From Patagioenas fasciata (lineage: Eukaryota; Chordata; Aves; Columbiformes; Columbidae), in contig NC_092522.1 in the NCBI RefSeq assembly GCF_037038585.1, positions 124,354,661 through 124,418,660 on the forward strand: a stretch of DNA of 64,000 nucleotides, in the 5' to 3' direction. Of the stretch, positions 12,101-24,900 are shown in pieces. The notes under the pieces are model-generated. The model did no database searches, was not told where the DNA came from, and saw only the letters and a list, made by a program, of their open reading frames with translations. A program made the position numbers and the translations under genes. The stretch's first letter is position 1. The number at the start of each line of letters is the position of its first letter.

Positions 12101-13794
12101 TCTGGGGGGTTCAGCTGATATAACCCTCTGAGAGGCTGTGGAAAGGGACGGGGAGATGTTCTGCCCGGTGCTCCATCGCGTTTTCCAGGCATAACATCAA
12201 CATCTCCATCTTGTCCTGTATCCTTGGTACCCACCGGGGCACCCAACGCGCTCTGGGAACGGCCTCGAATCCTCCTCGCTTGGGCTTTTTTGCCTTTGAG
12301 GTGTTGAATTTTGAAGAGAAAAATCCAACCCCAAGGACTTTTGGGGCTGCTGTCACGAGAAATGAAGAATGAACATTGCGCATAGAAATCCAGGGTTGAA
12401 AAGGAGCCCTTGGAGAGCATGGGGCAGCGTTTGGGTCGCGGAGGCCTCTCCGTGGGGGTTTCCTTGGGGAGCAGCAACGGGCGCCTCACAACTCCAGGCA
12501 AAACGCAATTTATTACAAATCTTTGCTCTGGGTAAGTGGAAACAATTGTTCTGATTTTCTATGTTCATGACGTTTCTCAACCAAACCGTATTCTGTAGTT
12601 TTTATGTTCTGTTTTAGAAGGCCCACATGCAATATATTGTTTTTCGGATACTCCTTTCCCATTTCTGGGAGGAAAAAAAAAGAGGCATTTCAGCTGCAAA
12701 ATTTTACATGAAGAGCAGAATCAGACAGCTGGTATGATTTTAATCGAAAAGATTTAAGAGATGGAGAGACGGGAGCGCTCGCCCTGGATGCTGCAGCTGG
12801 AGCTCCGTGTGATGGAGCCTGCGGGCCGGGGTTGACTCCCCAAGACCAACGGGCTTTGTCTTGTTATAACACAACATGTTTTGGGTAAAACGTGATGAGT
12901 TACAGTTTTTTGGGGGCTTTTCTCATCACGTCCTCGAGCTGCGTGGTCGTGGTCTCACTGTTGCTCCGGGGTCTCAAGCCGTGGTCAGGAGGTCACGGCT
13001 CCTCTCCCCCTTTTCCCTACCTTAGGTGCTGGATTTATCCCTGTTTTGGCTGCCTGATTTCCTCCAGATATTGGGGATTTAGCTACAGAAGTCTGGAAGC
13101 AGAGGGAGGCGAGTGTAGGATGGTTTTGCTGTGCCCCGTGCCACCAAAATTGTGATGGAGAAAGAGCAGACGACCCGAAAAAGGAATAGAGGCGACTAAG
13201 CTGAACTGGGGAGGTCGAGAAAATGCAACATAATCATGCAAAGAGGGAAAAGAAAGGGGAAAACACCAGTGACCCTGTACCTGTGTGGGCAGGGGTGCTG
13301 GCACCCGCTTGCCAAAGCCACAGGTTTCAGTTTTTCTCTACGCAATGTGGTTTCGGGGCAGTTTATTGGGGGGGGGGCGTCTCTCGTAGAGGAACAGAAA
13401 TATCAGGTTTGCCTTTGTCGTGTATGCTTTGGTCTCTTATCAACAAGCAAAAAGGACTTTGTGCGTTCATGTCTTCTAAAATCAGCGGGGAAAATGCTCC
13501 GAACAGATCGGCCGCTTGGCCGCACGCCTCGATGTGCTGCTGTGCGCGGCCTGGGCTGCTCCCCACTGTTTCAGCTGCTTGTCACCCCCGCTTTGCCAGG
13601 GGGGTTGATTATTACTCTGTTCACCTCCCACCCCCCCTATTTTTGCCTCTCCATGCCGTCCTTCCATTGTGTGAGCCCGGGAGGAGCTGCCCCCCCATCA
13701 GCAGCGTGTGGTACCCCCAGACACGGCTGGGGATGACGAGAGCGGCTCTTGGTGGTGCCCAATCTGTTCCCATTGCTTTGTGCTGCTGGGCATG

Positions 13795-14392
13795 GCTTCC
13801 AGCATCAGGGCACCCGAGCGGATCAAAAATGGTGTGGCCAGTAGGCCCAGGACAGTGACCGTCCCTGTGCTGGGACCTGGGGAGGCCAAACCGCCAATCC
13901 TGGGGGCAGTTTTTGGCTCCTCACACCAAGAAAGGCCTTGAGGTGCTGGAGCGAGTGGAGAGAAGGGAACGGAGCTGGTGAGGGGCTGGAGCACAAGTGT
14001 GATGGGAGCGGCTGAGGGACCTGGGGGTTCAGCTGGAGAACAGGAGCTGAGGGGAGACCTTCTGATCTCTGAACTGCCTGAAAGGAGCTTGGAGCCAGGG
14101 GGGTCGGGCTCTGCTCCCCAGGAACAAGCGCCAGGAGCAGAGGAAACGGCCTCAAGTTGCCCAGGGGAGGTTGAGGTTGGATGTGGGGAACAATTTCTTC
14201 CCCAAAGGGCTGTGGGGCATTGGAACAGGCTGCCCAGGGCAGTGCTGGAGTCACCATCCCTGGAGGGCTGGACAGACGGACATGAGGTTCTCAGGACATG
14301 GGGCAGTGCCAGGGGTGGGGAACGATTGGACTCGATGATCTTAAGGATCTCTTCCAACCAAAATGATTCTATGTTCCCACGATTCTATGAGT
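13795..14392 (+). mobile_element. CR1 3' fragment (type A), ~600 bp
   Basis: Forward, includes AAGGCCTTGAGGTGCTGGAG and ends AATGATTCTATGTTCCCACG and GATTCTATGAG. Confidence 0.92.
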
Positions 14393-17182
14393 CTATCACT
14401 CCCAGTCTCGCTGTGCTTCAGCAGCCATCCCTCGCCATCCCTTCTTTTCACCCTGCAAAGAATGAGCTGCTTCGAGCCAGGGTGTTCGTGTGGCTGCGGA
14501 ACAGCGAGGCTGAGCTGGAAATGTCACCTCTCCCCACGCTGAGCTTGGCTGCCCGGGTTGGCACAGGACAAGTTTGTTTTCAAAGCATCCGTGGTGTTCC
14601 CAGGCACCACAGTGGGCATCAGGTATCTGCGGCATCTATTGATGGTATTGGGTGACCTGCTTATAGCACACTTATCTCACCATTCAAATCCAATGATATT
14701 TTTGGAACACCAAGCACCCTGCGGTTCCTATAGACTCTAGAGGTGCCCAGATATCTCTCTGGATATCAGAAAACCGGGGTGTATCTTGAGGAATGCGTTT
14801 AAAATAGCTCCTCTATGCAAGAGGAAATAAAAGGCTTTAATGACATTTGCGGCCATGAAGTTCCAATGGGGGCCATTGGCGTGCCTGGTGTTTATTGTGC
14901 GATGGGGATTCACGATGCCCGAGGCTGCCAAAGCTGCATCCCCACAGCCTCAACAGCAAACCATTGGTTTGTTTTCCCGTGGATCTGTCTGTCCAGCTTT
15001 ATAATCCGATTACGAGCTCGGGGAAGTGGGAATTTGCTCTGTGTTTGGCTGCATTGAGCTCAGGGGATGCCTGGGAGCATCACCTTGTCGCCAGCCGCAA
15101 TTAATGCTGGAAAGCTAGGAATCAAATTGAGATGAATGGGTTAAGGTGCAAATCAGTGGTTTGCTTGTCGTGTAGTCCTTGATGCTCGGGATGGAAAAGC
15201 TAAAGAGCTGCTTTAAAGACATGAACTGAAGATGTGCTGGTGCTCGTGCATCTCTGGGATGTGTCAGCTCGGAGAAGACGAGCAGGATTTTTAAGGGGTC
15301 CGTCTGCTCCTGGATCCTGGTGCTGCAAAGGTGGGAAGGAGAAGAACTTGTGCAGGAGGGAGACGGTGCCAGCGCATCGTTCTGATCCTCCCAAATAACA
15401 GGCAGATGAAGCTATTGCACTGAAACACAAGGAGGATCCCGCAGCCCGATTAGAGGATTAGAGCTACAAGCTGCACATCACCTTTAAGTGCATTAAGATA
15501 TTAAGAGTATGGAAATAAAAGCAGCCATTTCTCATGCTGTGGTACCCACCAGCTCGCGTGGTTTTGGGTGTACGGGAAGTTTTTCCAGCCCTGGAAGGGA
15601 TTTGGGTGTCTGCATCAGGAGGGTGCTGCTCCTTCACCATTTAACCATCGCTGCTCAGAGGTGGGTTGGGTGGGATGAACAGGGGAAACTGAGGCCCGTG
15701 GGGATGTGAAAAGCTGGTCAAGGGGTCCATAGCAGGATGCAGGGGTCAGGGATTTTAGGGTTGAAGTCAGTGCTTGAGCACCCAAAACCTGTGCGTGCTG
15801 GAAACGGGGTGCCCGTTGCTTGTTGGTTTGGGGGCCACAAGAGCAAGTTTTGGGCAAACCCTTCACGGAGTAAAGGATGGAGAAACCCCCAAAGTGAGCT
15901 TGAAGATGGATAAAGATGTGTCAAGGCCTGAGAGGACGCAGAGGTGAGGAGTTTAAAGTGCCACCACATCTGTGCATTTTGCAAATGTGATTTGATGTTG
16001 AGTGGTAAACTTTGCATCCAACATGCTGCGAAACAGCAAATGCAATGTAGCTTTTGCTTACGGATGAGGTGGGGAACAGCTGGTGCCACAACGATGAGAA
16101 ACGGAGACCAACATCGAGAGGGATGAGCAGGAAACCTCCAACAGTCCTGGAAACCTCTCAGCTCTTTATTTAATGGATATTTATCCCGAGAAAACATCTC
16201 TTGCCCTCTGGGAACTTTCATCGGCCTGGTTTGTTGGTACACAAGGACATTTGGTTGATAAATGTGTATTTATTGATGCACAGGAGGGTTTCCAGGTCCT
16301 GCGCGAGGCACTGGGGGTTGAGGAGCCTTTTCCCTTGTCCTGCTGTGTTCACAAGTTGCTGCCATCCCTCTTGAAACCAGTTTGGGTGATTTTCCTCCTC
16401 CAGCTCCCCCCACCACACACGTGTTTGGTCCTTGGGTCCTTCTGAGCATCCCCTTGGTTTCCCGGCAAACCCCGGGATGTTCTTGCAAGGACGGGGCCGC
16501 ATCCCCCTGGACCGTGCACATCGTCCATGAATCACCAGCCGCATCCCATCTTTCTTTATACCAACAATTAACAGTTATACAGAAAGAACACAGCTTAATT
16601 TTCAGGTTAAATTTGTAGTGCTGGTATCTGGGAAAACCTTGTAAATGGTGTAAAATTAATAAGGGGACCACATTTCAAGTCATTTTTTGGCCAGCCACAG
16701 AGAGTCTTCTTCATTTTTAATCAAAGCCGCCTGTGTGAGCCTGGACCACGGATGCTTCAGGTGTCCTGTGCTGCTTTGCATCCCGCACAGCTGATAATTT
16801 CCATTGCCCCCCCGGGCTGTCCCCAGGACCTTGCCTGTTCGTATTGCAGAGCAAAACATCACCGGAGCAAAAAGCATCTGCAATCTGAGGCGTCGCTGCT
16901 TTCCTCTCGCTCCGTAATGCATGATTAACGAAGCAGGTATCCTCTGCGTTAAGATTTAGCTCCCACCTGCCTCTTTCTGCTCATATTCTGCCCAAACTGC
17001 GTAATTAAGCAGTAATTAATCTTCTTTTTGCAAATACATCCATAGCCCCAGAGGCGTGCGCTTCCCAGACAACAGAGTTTGTTCTCACCCGTGTCCCGTG
17101 GCGATGGGGGCGCTGCTGTCCCTGTCACATCTGGAGAGGCGAAGGGGTTTTCCATGGCTGTGGATATGGAGGAGCAAACAAA

Positions 17183-17988
17183 ACCTGGACAGGCTGGAGA
17201 GTTGGGTGGGAAAAATGTAATGAAATAGAACAAGGGCAAGTGTAGAGTCTTGAATGTGGGCAGGAACAACCCCAGGTTCCAGTGTAAGTTGGGGAATGAG
17301 CTATTAGAGAGCAGTGTAGGGGAAAGGGACCTGGGGGTCCTGGGGACAGCAGGGTGAGCATGAGCCAGCACTGGGCCCTTGTGGCCAGGAAGGCCAATGG
17401 TACCTGGGGTGGGTTAGAAGGGGGTGGTCAGTAGGTCAGAGAGGTTCTCCTGCCCCTCTGCTCTGCCCTGGGGAGACCACACCTGGAATCTTGTGTCCAG
17501 TTGTGGCCCCTCAGCTCCAGAAGGACAGGGAACTGCTGCAGAGAGTCCAGCGCAGCCACCAAGATGCTGAAGGGAGCGGAGCATCTCCCGTGTGAGGAAA
17601 GGCTGAGGGAGCTGGGGCTCTGGAGCTGGAGAAGAGGAGACTGAGGGGGAACTCATTCCTGGGGATCAATATGGAAAGGGGCAGTGTCAGGAGGATGGAG
17701 CCAGGCTCTTCTCGGTGACAACCAGTGACAGGACAAGGGGCAAGGGGTGCAAACTGGAACACAGGAGGTTCCACTGAAAGAGGAGAAGCAACTTGTTGGG
17801 GGTGAGGGTGTCAGAGCCTGGCCCAGGCTGCCCAGGGAGGTTGTGGAGTCTCCTTCTCTGCAGACATTCAAACCCGCCTGGACACCTTCCTGTGGAACCT
17901 CAGCTGGGTGTTCCTGCTCCATGGGGGGATTGCACTGGATGAGCTTTCCAGGTCCCTTCAACCCCTGGCATTCTGGGATTCTGTGAAT
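17183..17988 (+). mobile_element. CR1 3' fragment (type B), ~800 bp
   Basis: Forward; CTGGACAGGCTGGAGAGTTG at the left, GGCATTCTGGGATTCTGTGA at the right. Nearly identical to the copies at 5447, 19888 and 39165 (reverse). Confidence 0.92.
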
Positions 17989-18660
17989 CAGCCCTGAAAC
18001 CCCAGCCACATCGTGGCTCCCTTGCCCGCAATCACCACCTTTCTCACATCCCACTTGACACCCGCCTTTGGCTGCTGGATTTACCCTGAATTCCTCGGAG
18101 AAGCTGCACAGCGTGGCTGGCGCCTTTCGGGGGACTGCAAGATAAATAACAGGGCCCTCTCTATGAGTTTTTGGGTTGTTTTGTTTGGTTTTTTTCCCCA
18201 AAGGGATCACTCAGCAATAAGAATTTTCCTCCAGCAGCATCAGTGTCGGGCGCTCTTTTCCCATCCCCAGCTGCCCAGCATCCACGATATTCCCCGTATA
18301 TCACTTTTCGAGCTGCTTTCTGTTTCCTCCAGCAGGATCCCTTTGGCACTGCGTGTTCGCTGTGAATTCCTCCCAGCGGGTTTGTTTTTCACAAAGCGTT
18401 GTCCGAAAAGTTCCAGATCAAATATTGTAGCTCGCGCTAAACTGGATCTAGCGTTTCCTTTTCAAAATGTTGGATTTGGATGTCTTTCCACCTAAGATAG
18501 GTTTTTCCTTCCTGCTAGCGGTAGATGATGATTGAATGAGTGCTTTTATTTTATAATAACGAATAAATAGTTAGAAATGACATTTTATCTTCACGGGACT
18601 GAGGGATGAAATGCAAATGCTGGAGTTTTTTGGTGCACATCCCACATTGCCTCTTAGTAT

Positions 18661-18768
18661 TTTAGAATCATAGAATCGCTTTGGTTGGACAAGACCTTTA
18701 AGAGCATTGAGTTCGATGTTAACCTCACGCTGTCAAGTCCACCTCTAAACCATGGCCCTAAAAATGTT
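18661..18768 (-). mobile_element. CR1 3' tail
   Basis: Reverse; TTAGAATCATAGAATCGCTT then GGTTGGACAAGACCTTTAAG. It lies only 70 bases before the NCOA1 exon at 18838. Confidence 0.85.
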
Positions 18769-18837
18769 ATTATAGGCAATAAATCAGTAGTAAAGTGACT
18801 TTTTTGTTGCTAAACCATCCCTTTTCCTTTGCTACAG

Positions 18838-18932
18838 AGAAAGCGGCTGACGATGAAGTGCAGAAGTCCGACATCTCATCCAGCAGCCAAGGTGTGATTG
18901 AGAAGGAGTCTCTGGGACCTCTTCTCCTGGAG
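18838..18932 (+). CDS. NCOA1: NCOA1 exon (bHLH-PAS linker)
   Basis: Acceptor CTACAG, donor GTGGGT. Entry phase leaves two bases of a split Glu/Lys codon; exit is in phase. Encodes [20 protein letters not shown] and then [11 protein letters not shown], close to the human SRC-1 segment between the bHLH and PAS-A. The bird has KAADDE where human, from memory, has KSTTDDD. Confidence 0.95.
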
Positions 18933-21900
18933 GTGGGTGCTCCAATGTTGTTGTTGATGCTCCAAGGTCCTGCTACTGCCCGAAGAAAGTGAAATACAGA
19001 GGAGGAAGGCAACGGGGATGGAGTTGGGATGCTCTAAACCCAGCTGCATCCCTGGCCTAAGTTGTAGGTAAACTGGTTCTAGTCCTTCGCATCAGCAAAT
19101 GCGTTGGAAAGTGAGTCTTGATGGAACGTGGACTTGGTTAAGTCAAAGCTGCTCTGCCTAACTTCTTAATATCAGCATTAAAATACCAAGCTGCTTCTGG
19201 TTTGGAGGTGAGTTGAGTCTTGTGGTGAGTGGTGAGCAGATCTGGATCTTCCAGTGCTCTCAAAAATAGGGAGGATGAGGAGGGTGCTTCACATTTCTAT
19301 TCGCATGAATAGATCAGAAAGAATCCTGTCTCAGGAGGAAGGTCCGAGTTGGACCCGATGGGGTATGGAGAAGGTTTTTATGTCGGGGTTTTATTATATC
19401 CAGGCCCCGGAGATAAACTTCAAATCCAAAACGGCTCAAGCGGTGATTTCACAAGAACAGAATCATCAGTTTCTCAGGGGGTGGTTGGGTTTGGGGGGCT
19501 GACGATCACCATCCCGCATCTGCCTTCTTGCCTTGAACCCACCTGAGAAAATTACACATTCACAACCCGAAAGGAAGTCACATCTGATTCATTTAATTAA
19601 CTGTAAGAGCTTAATTGCTGACATGACACAGCCCGATGATTTACTCTGCGTTCTCTGGTGGGAGCCCAAGAGCTGGGAGGTAAAATGTGGCATCGTTTTT
19701 GAGACAGAAAACCAGGCTGGGTTTCAGGATACCCGGGGAGAGAGATTCCACCCCCCTGCATCCCATTTGTGGCCTCTTCTGCATCTCCAAAAGATGGAAA
19801 GGTCTCATTTGTGCAACGGCTGGAAAATGGGTGCTGGAAACATGTGGGTAGAGTTCAGGGGGAGATGGATACAGAGGTGCTGGGTTTAAAAGAGGCAAAA
19901 GAGTGCACTGTCAGCAAGTTTGCTGGTGACACCAAGCTGGGAGGAGTGGTGACACTGGAAGCTGTGCTGCCATCAGAGACCTGGACAGGCTGGAGAGCTG
20001 GGCGGGGAAAATGTAATGAAATAGAACAAGGGCAAGTGTAGAGTCTGGAATGTGGGCAGGAACAACCCCAGGTTCCAGTGTGAGTTGGGGAATGAGCTAT
20101 TAGAGAGCAGTGTAGGGGAAAGGGAGCTGGGGGTCCTGGGGACAGCAGGGTGAGCATGAGCCAGCGCTGGGCCCTTGTGGCCAGGAAGGCCAATGGTACC
20201 TGGGGTGGGTTAGAAGGGGGTGGTCAGTAGGTCAGAGAGGTTCTCCTGCCCCTCTGCTCTGCCCTGGGGAGACCACCCCTGGAATCTTGTGTCCAGTTGT
20301 GGCCCCTCAGCTCCAGAAGGACAGGGAACTGCTGCAGAGAGTCCAGCGCAGCCACCAAGATGCTGAAGGGAGTGGAGCATCTCCCGTGTGAGGAAAGGCT
20401 GAGGGAGCTGGGGCTCTGGAGCTGGAGAAGAGGAGACTGAGGGGGGACTCATTCCTGGGGATCAATAGGGAAAGGGGGAGTGTCAGGAGGATGGAGCCAG
20501 GCTCTTCTCAGTGACAACAAATGGTAGGACAAGGGGTAATGGGTTTAAGCTGGAACCTAAGAGGTTCCACTTAAATTTGAGAAGAAACTTGTTTGGAGTG
20601 AGGGTGTCAGAGCCTGGCCCAGGCTGCCCAGGGAGGTTGTGGAGTCTCCTTCTCTGCAGACATTCAAACCCGCCTGGACCCCTTCCTGTGGAACCTCAGC
20701 TGGGTGTTCCTGCTCCGGGGGGATTGCACTGGATGAGCTTTCCAGGTCCCTTCCAACCCCTGACATTCTGGGATTCTGTGATTCTGTGAAAAATGCAGGA
20801 GGGGCTTAGAAATGAGGCTGGGAGGGCTTTAAGGAGTGAAGCAGGCATGGGAATATAAAGCGATGCAAGAGAAGAAGGCAGAACCTCAACAAAACACCAG
20901 GATTTGGGTTAAATTGGGAGAAATCATCCTACGAGAGCAGCGGCAGAGCCAATGAACCCATGAGAGGGAGCAGCATCCCTAAATCCACTGTAAAGCTGCC
21001 TGGTTTGCAGTGTGTTCTTGGGACACGTGCCTTTCCATCGCTGAAATGCTGAGCATCCTTCAGCCGGGTCGGTCCCCTCGTGTCCGTGTCCACATGCGGG
21101 AAGAGGTGGCTCGTTGTGGCCCTTGGGTGATGGGGAGTGAATTGAGGACAGTAGGACATGATAATAGAAACAACCCTGGAAAACGTGAGCTCTCGCTTCA
21201 AAAAACAAAAGGAGATTAATTAAATCAGCCAGCTCACAACTCCAAATTACCCTCCGTGCTTGGGCCGGGTATCGATGCGTTACTGCTCGGTCAATGCTGC
21301 TTTATAAACAACTCACCCTGTATTATGTGATTTAAACCCCGTGTTTAGATGATGTTTATTATCTATACAAGCCGAGGAATCATTTCTTAATCGTTCTCCT
21401 CCCGTGCGCTTGAGTCGCTGACCCCAACCCATGCGCGAAGCCCTTTGCGGATGCCAAGCCCTCGCCGAGTTTATTCTCCATGCCGATTGATTGCAATTAG
21501 TGGTTTCGCTGGTCCCCAATGGCTCCGCAGCCAAAAAAACACCCCCCAAGTGACTTCCAGCTCCTCCTGGGCTCAGGCGGGGTTTGCAGCCCCGGAAAAG
21601 CAGAGATGGAAAGGGCCGTTAAAAAGCATTTTGTTCATTTTTAGGAAGGTTTTTTGCCTCTTTGACTTGTTGTTCGGGCTTGACTTCCGTAACTAATTAA
21701 GCTGATGAGGTAATTGAATGGAATTTAATTTTAATAATTTAATGGTGTGCAAGTTGGATCCCCAGCGGCTGCCGCCTCTTCCCGGCTCCCCCAAAACCAG
21801 CATCACCTGGAGAAAAGGGTCCAAATGGGCTTTAAAATACACCCAGGGGCCTTTGATGTTTTGTGGGTGCCTGAAGAGCAAAGGCCGGTTGTCTTGGCAA

Positions 21901-24900
21901 CGGCCGGGAATAAGGAAAATTGCCACCAATCTGCCAGAACCATTTTAACAAACGATTTCTTTCTTTTTTTCCTTCTCTTTTTTAAATGTTTCTTGCGCTT
22001 AAATGTTGCTCTACAGCAAAACCTGGGGGGGTTAGTTAGAAACTGCATTAAATAAAGTTCCATCGGAGCCCCCCGGGTATACGGGAGGATGGGGAGGTGA
22101 AGGTGATGCTGTGGGTACCAATTTTGGGCATCCCGAGTTTCTCCTGTCCCTGCATCATCTCTGAAATATGGCCTTGTTGGAGCATCACAGTCCATCGGAG
22201 CTCGCTGTCCATGAGCAGGATAAGTAGGAATTAGGCTCCAGAAAAACCAAATCTTGCTTGGATTAAACATTTGAGGTGCTTAGAAGAGCGTAAATCGTCG
22301 ATCAGCCTTCCCAAGGGCTCAATGTGCGAGCGCTGGGCCCTACAGCTCTGAGTTTATTTTGCAGCACCAGAAAGCTCTGGAAGAAATCACCACCCCGTGC
22401 CACGGCGGTTAATTAAAAACCGTGATGGTGTCCTCGTTAAAGATCTCCCGGTGGTGTGTGGTTTGGTCTGGGTCGTGCTCGTCCTCCTCCATTCGATTCC
22501 AGGGCTGAATTTGCCACTCGCATCCTAAACGCATGAGAAAAAACCCAACAAACCAAACAAACCCCTCATTCTGCACCACGCGAAGGCTCCGTCATTCTTG
22601 GGCTGTAATTAAGCAAATCAAGCATATGCTTAATTTTAGTGCCTTGCCAAATGAGAGCCTTTCTGCCTGCTCTGGCCCTTGGCAGGGGATGGTTTCTGCT
22701 CCACTGGCACCATCCTTAGAGGCAGCAACGTCCTTAGCAGAGGAGGTTGCAGACTTGAAGACGTGTTCGAAGCATTTTGCTGTTATTTGATCACTGCTGG
22801 GACACGGAGCGGGGATGAAGCCAAGGTGTGCGAGGCAGAGGAAGGTTGTCCAGGGTCAAGGAGCGTCTTGACCTGGGTTTCTTCCCCTTGCAGGCCTTGG
22901 ATGGCTTCTTCTTCGTCGTGAACCGCGAAGGGAGGATCGTCTTCGTCTCCGAGAACGTGACCAGCTACCTGGGTTACAACCAGGAGGAGCTGATGAACAC
23001 CAGTGTCTACAGCATCCTGCACGTGGGGGATCACGCCGAGTTCGTCAAGAACTTGTTGCCCAAGTCTCTGGGTAAGAAAACGCTTGAGGTTGGTTTTTTT
23101 ATCAGCTGGTGCTTGGAGAGCACTGTAAAAAATGCTCTTGTGTCTTCAGTGATGTTGGCCTTAGAGTGGTTTTTATATATATTATTTATATAGAATCATT
23201 TACATGGGAAAAGACTTTTAAGATCATCAAGTCCAACCATAACCCACCCCTGTCCCTGCCCCATGTCCTGAGAACCTCATGTCCGTCTGTCCAGCCCTCC
23301 AGGGATGGTGACTCCAGCACTGCCCTGGGCAGCCTGTTCCAATGCCCCACAGCCCTTTGGGGAAGAAATTGTTCCCCACATCCAACCTCAACCTCCCCTG
23401 ATCCCTCATCCCCTCCCATCTTGGAAGAAACACAGAAGGGAGATGAGCCTTTAAGTTAAACTTAAAAATACAAGTTTTGCTGAAATTCACACTCATCTTC
23501 CTTCTGGGTAAATACAATGATGTCTTCAAACACCCAAATCTATTGGCACTCATCGGATTGAGCCTGTAGAGGTTCAGGCATCATCTTTTCCCTGTGGTTA
23601 CCCGGTTTCAGGCTGTGTATTTTGCCTTTCCTTGGATGTTAGAAGCCCCTTGGCTCTTCTGGGAGAGCAGGTTGCATGAAAACTTGATAATCTGCTGGTG
23701 GGAAAATCATGTGGGTTGAAGATGGATATCCACAAAGATAACGTAGAGGGGTAGTGAAATCTTTCAGCTGGTGCCCAGAGGTTTTTGGAAAAGCCAGGTT
23801 ATAGAAAAAAGGGGATAGATTTGCTGCTACAGTACTAAAAGCTCTCACTGCTGCTCCCCATCCTTATGGAGATGTTTAGCTGGACTTGCTGGAAAAGTGC
23901 CACGAGCATCATCTGAGGGGGGTTCAAGTACAACAGCAAGAGCCAGGAGCCCTCCTGGGCTCTGGAAGTGGCTCGGAGACCCCGTGCCTCAGTTTCCCTG
24001 CCCGTAAAATGGAGATGTTAGGACCTACCTCCTCAGAAAGTCACAGAGGGACGTGCGCATGGCACAGCTCCTAACAACCCTTCTTTTTCTCCTCCATCAC
24101 CCAGTCAATGGAGTCCCTTGGCCCCAGGAAGCGACGCGGCGCAACAGCCACACGTTCAGCTGCAGGATGCTGATCCGGCCGCCCGACGAGCCGGGCACCG
24201 AGAACCAGGAGGCTCGACAGCGCTACGAGGTGATGCAGTGCTTCACCGTGTCCCAGCCCAAGTCCTTCAAGGAGGAGGGAGAAGGTAGGAGAGAGTGTCT
24301 GCTGCTCGTGAGATGGCGTTTGGGCAGGGGGGGCAGGAGGAGAGGTGGGATGGGAATCGTAGAATAGTTGGGGTTGAAGGGACCTTCAAAGCTCCCCCAG
24401 TGCCACCCCTGCCATGAGCAGGGACATCTTCACCAGCTCAGGTTGCTCAGAGCCCCGTCCAGCCTGGCCTGGGATGTCTCCAGGGATGGTTCAGCCACCA
24501 CCTCTCTGCCCAACCTGGGCCAGGCTCTCACCACCCTCAGCACAAACAATTTCTGCATCATGTCCGGCCTGAATCTCCCTCCTTTAGTTTAAACCATCAC
24601 AACAGGCCCTGCTCAAAAGTCTGTCCCCATCTTTCTTCTCGGCCCCTTTTAAGCACTGAAAGGCCGCACTAAGGTCTCCCCGAGCTTCTCTTCTCCAGCT
24701 GAACCCCCCAACTCTCTCAGCCTGTCCTCCCAGCAGAGCTGTTCCAGCCTCGGATCATTTCTGGGGCTCCTCTGGCCCCTCTCCAGCAGCTCCATGTGTG
24801 TCCTGTGCTGAGGACCCAGAGCTGGACCAGCACTGCAGGGGGGTCTCACCAGAGCGGAGCAGAGGGGCAGAATCCCCCCCCAAACCTGCTGCTCACGCTG

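Larger units (their letters stand above)
1..18837 (+). other. NCOA1: NCOA1 intron upstream of the first visible exon
   Basis: The whole left part of the window lies before the exon at 18838 and must be intron, because that exon starts inside a codon (phase 1 entry) and the bHLH-coding exons are not seen. I searched both strands for the bHLH segment and found none. Outside the listed repeats (CR1 copies, the 36-bp minisatellite, the 930-bp duplication) the stretches 660-4330, 6210-7250, 9153-9680, 10191-11227, 12101-13794, 14393-17182 and 17989-18660 show no gene I can support. Open frames there lack family resemblance and splice context. Confidence 0.8.

Noticed and set aside
13698-14357. A 219-codon minus-strand frame and similar 100-190-codon frames at 9808, 11186, 17653, 24798, 37319, 59054 and 63440
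   Set aside because: All are the noncoding 3' part of CR1 copies, giving near-identical translations wherever CR1 occurs.
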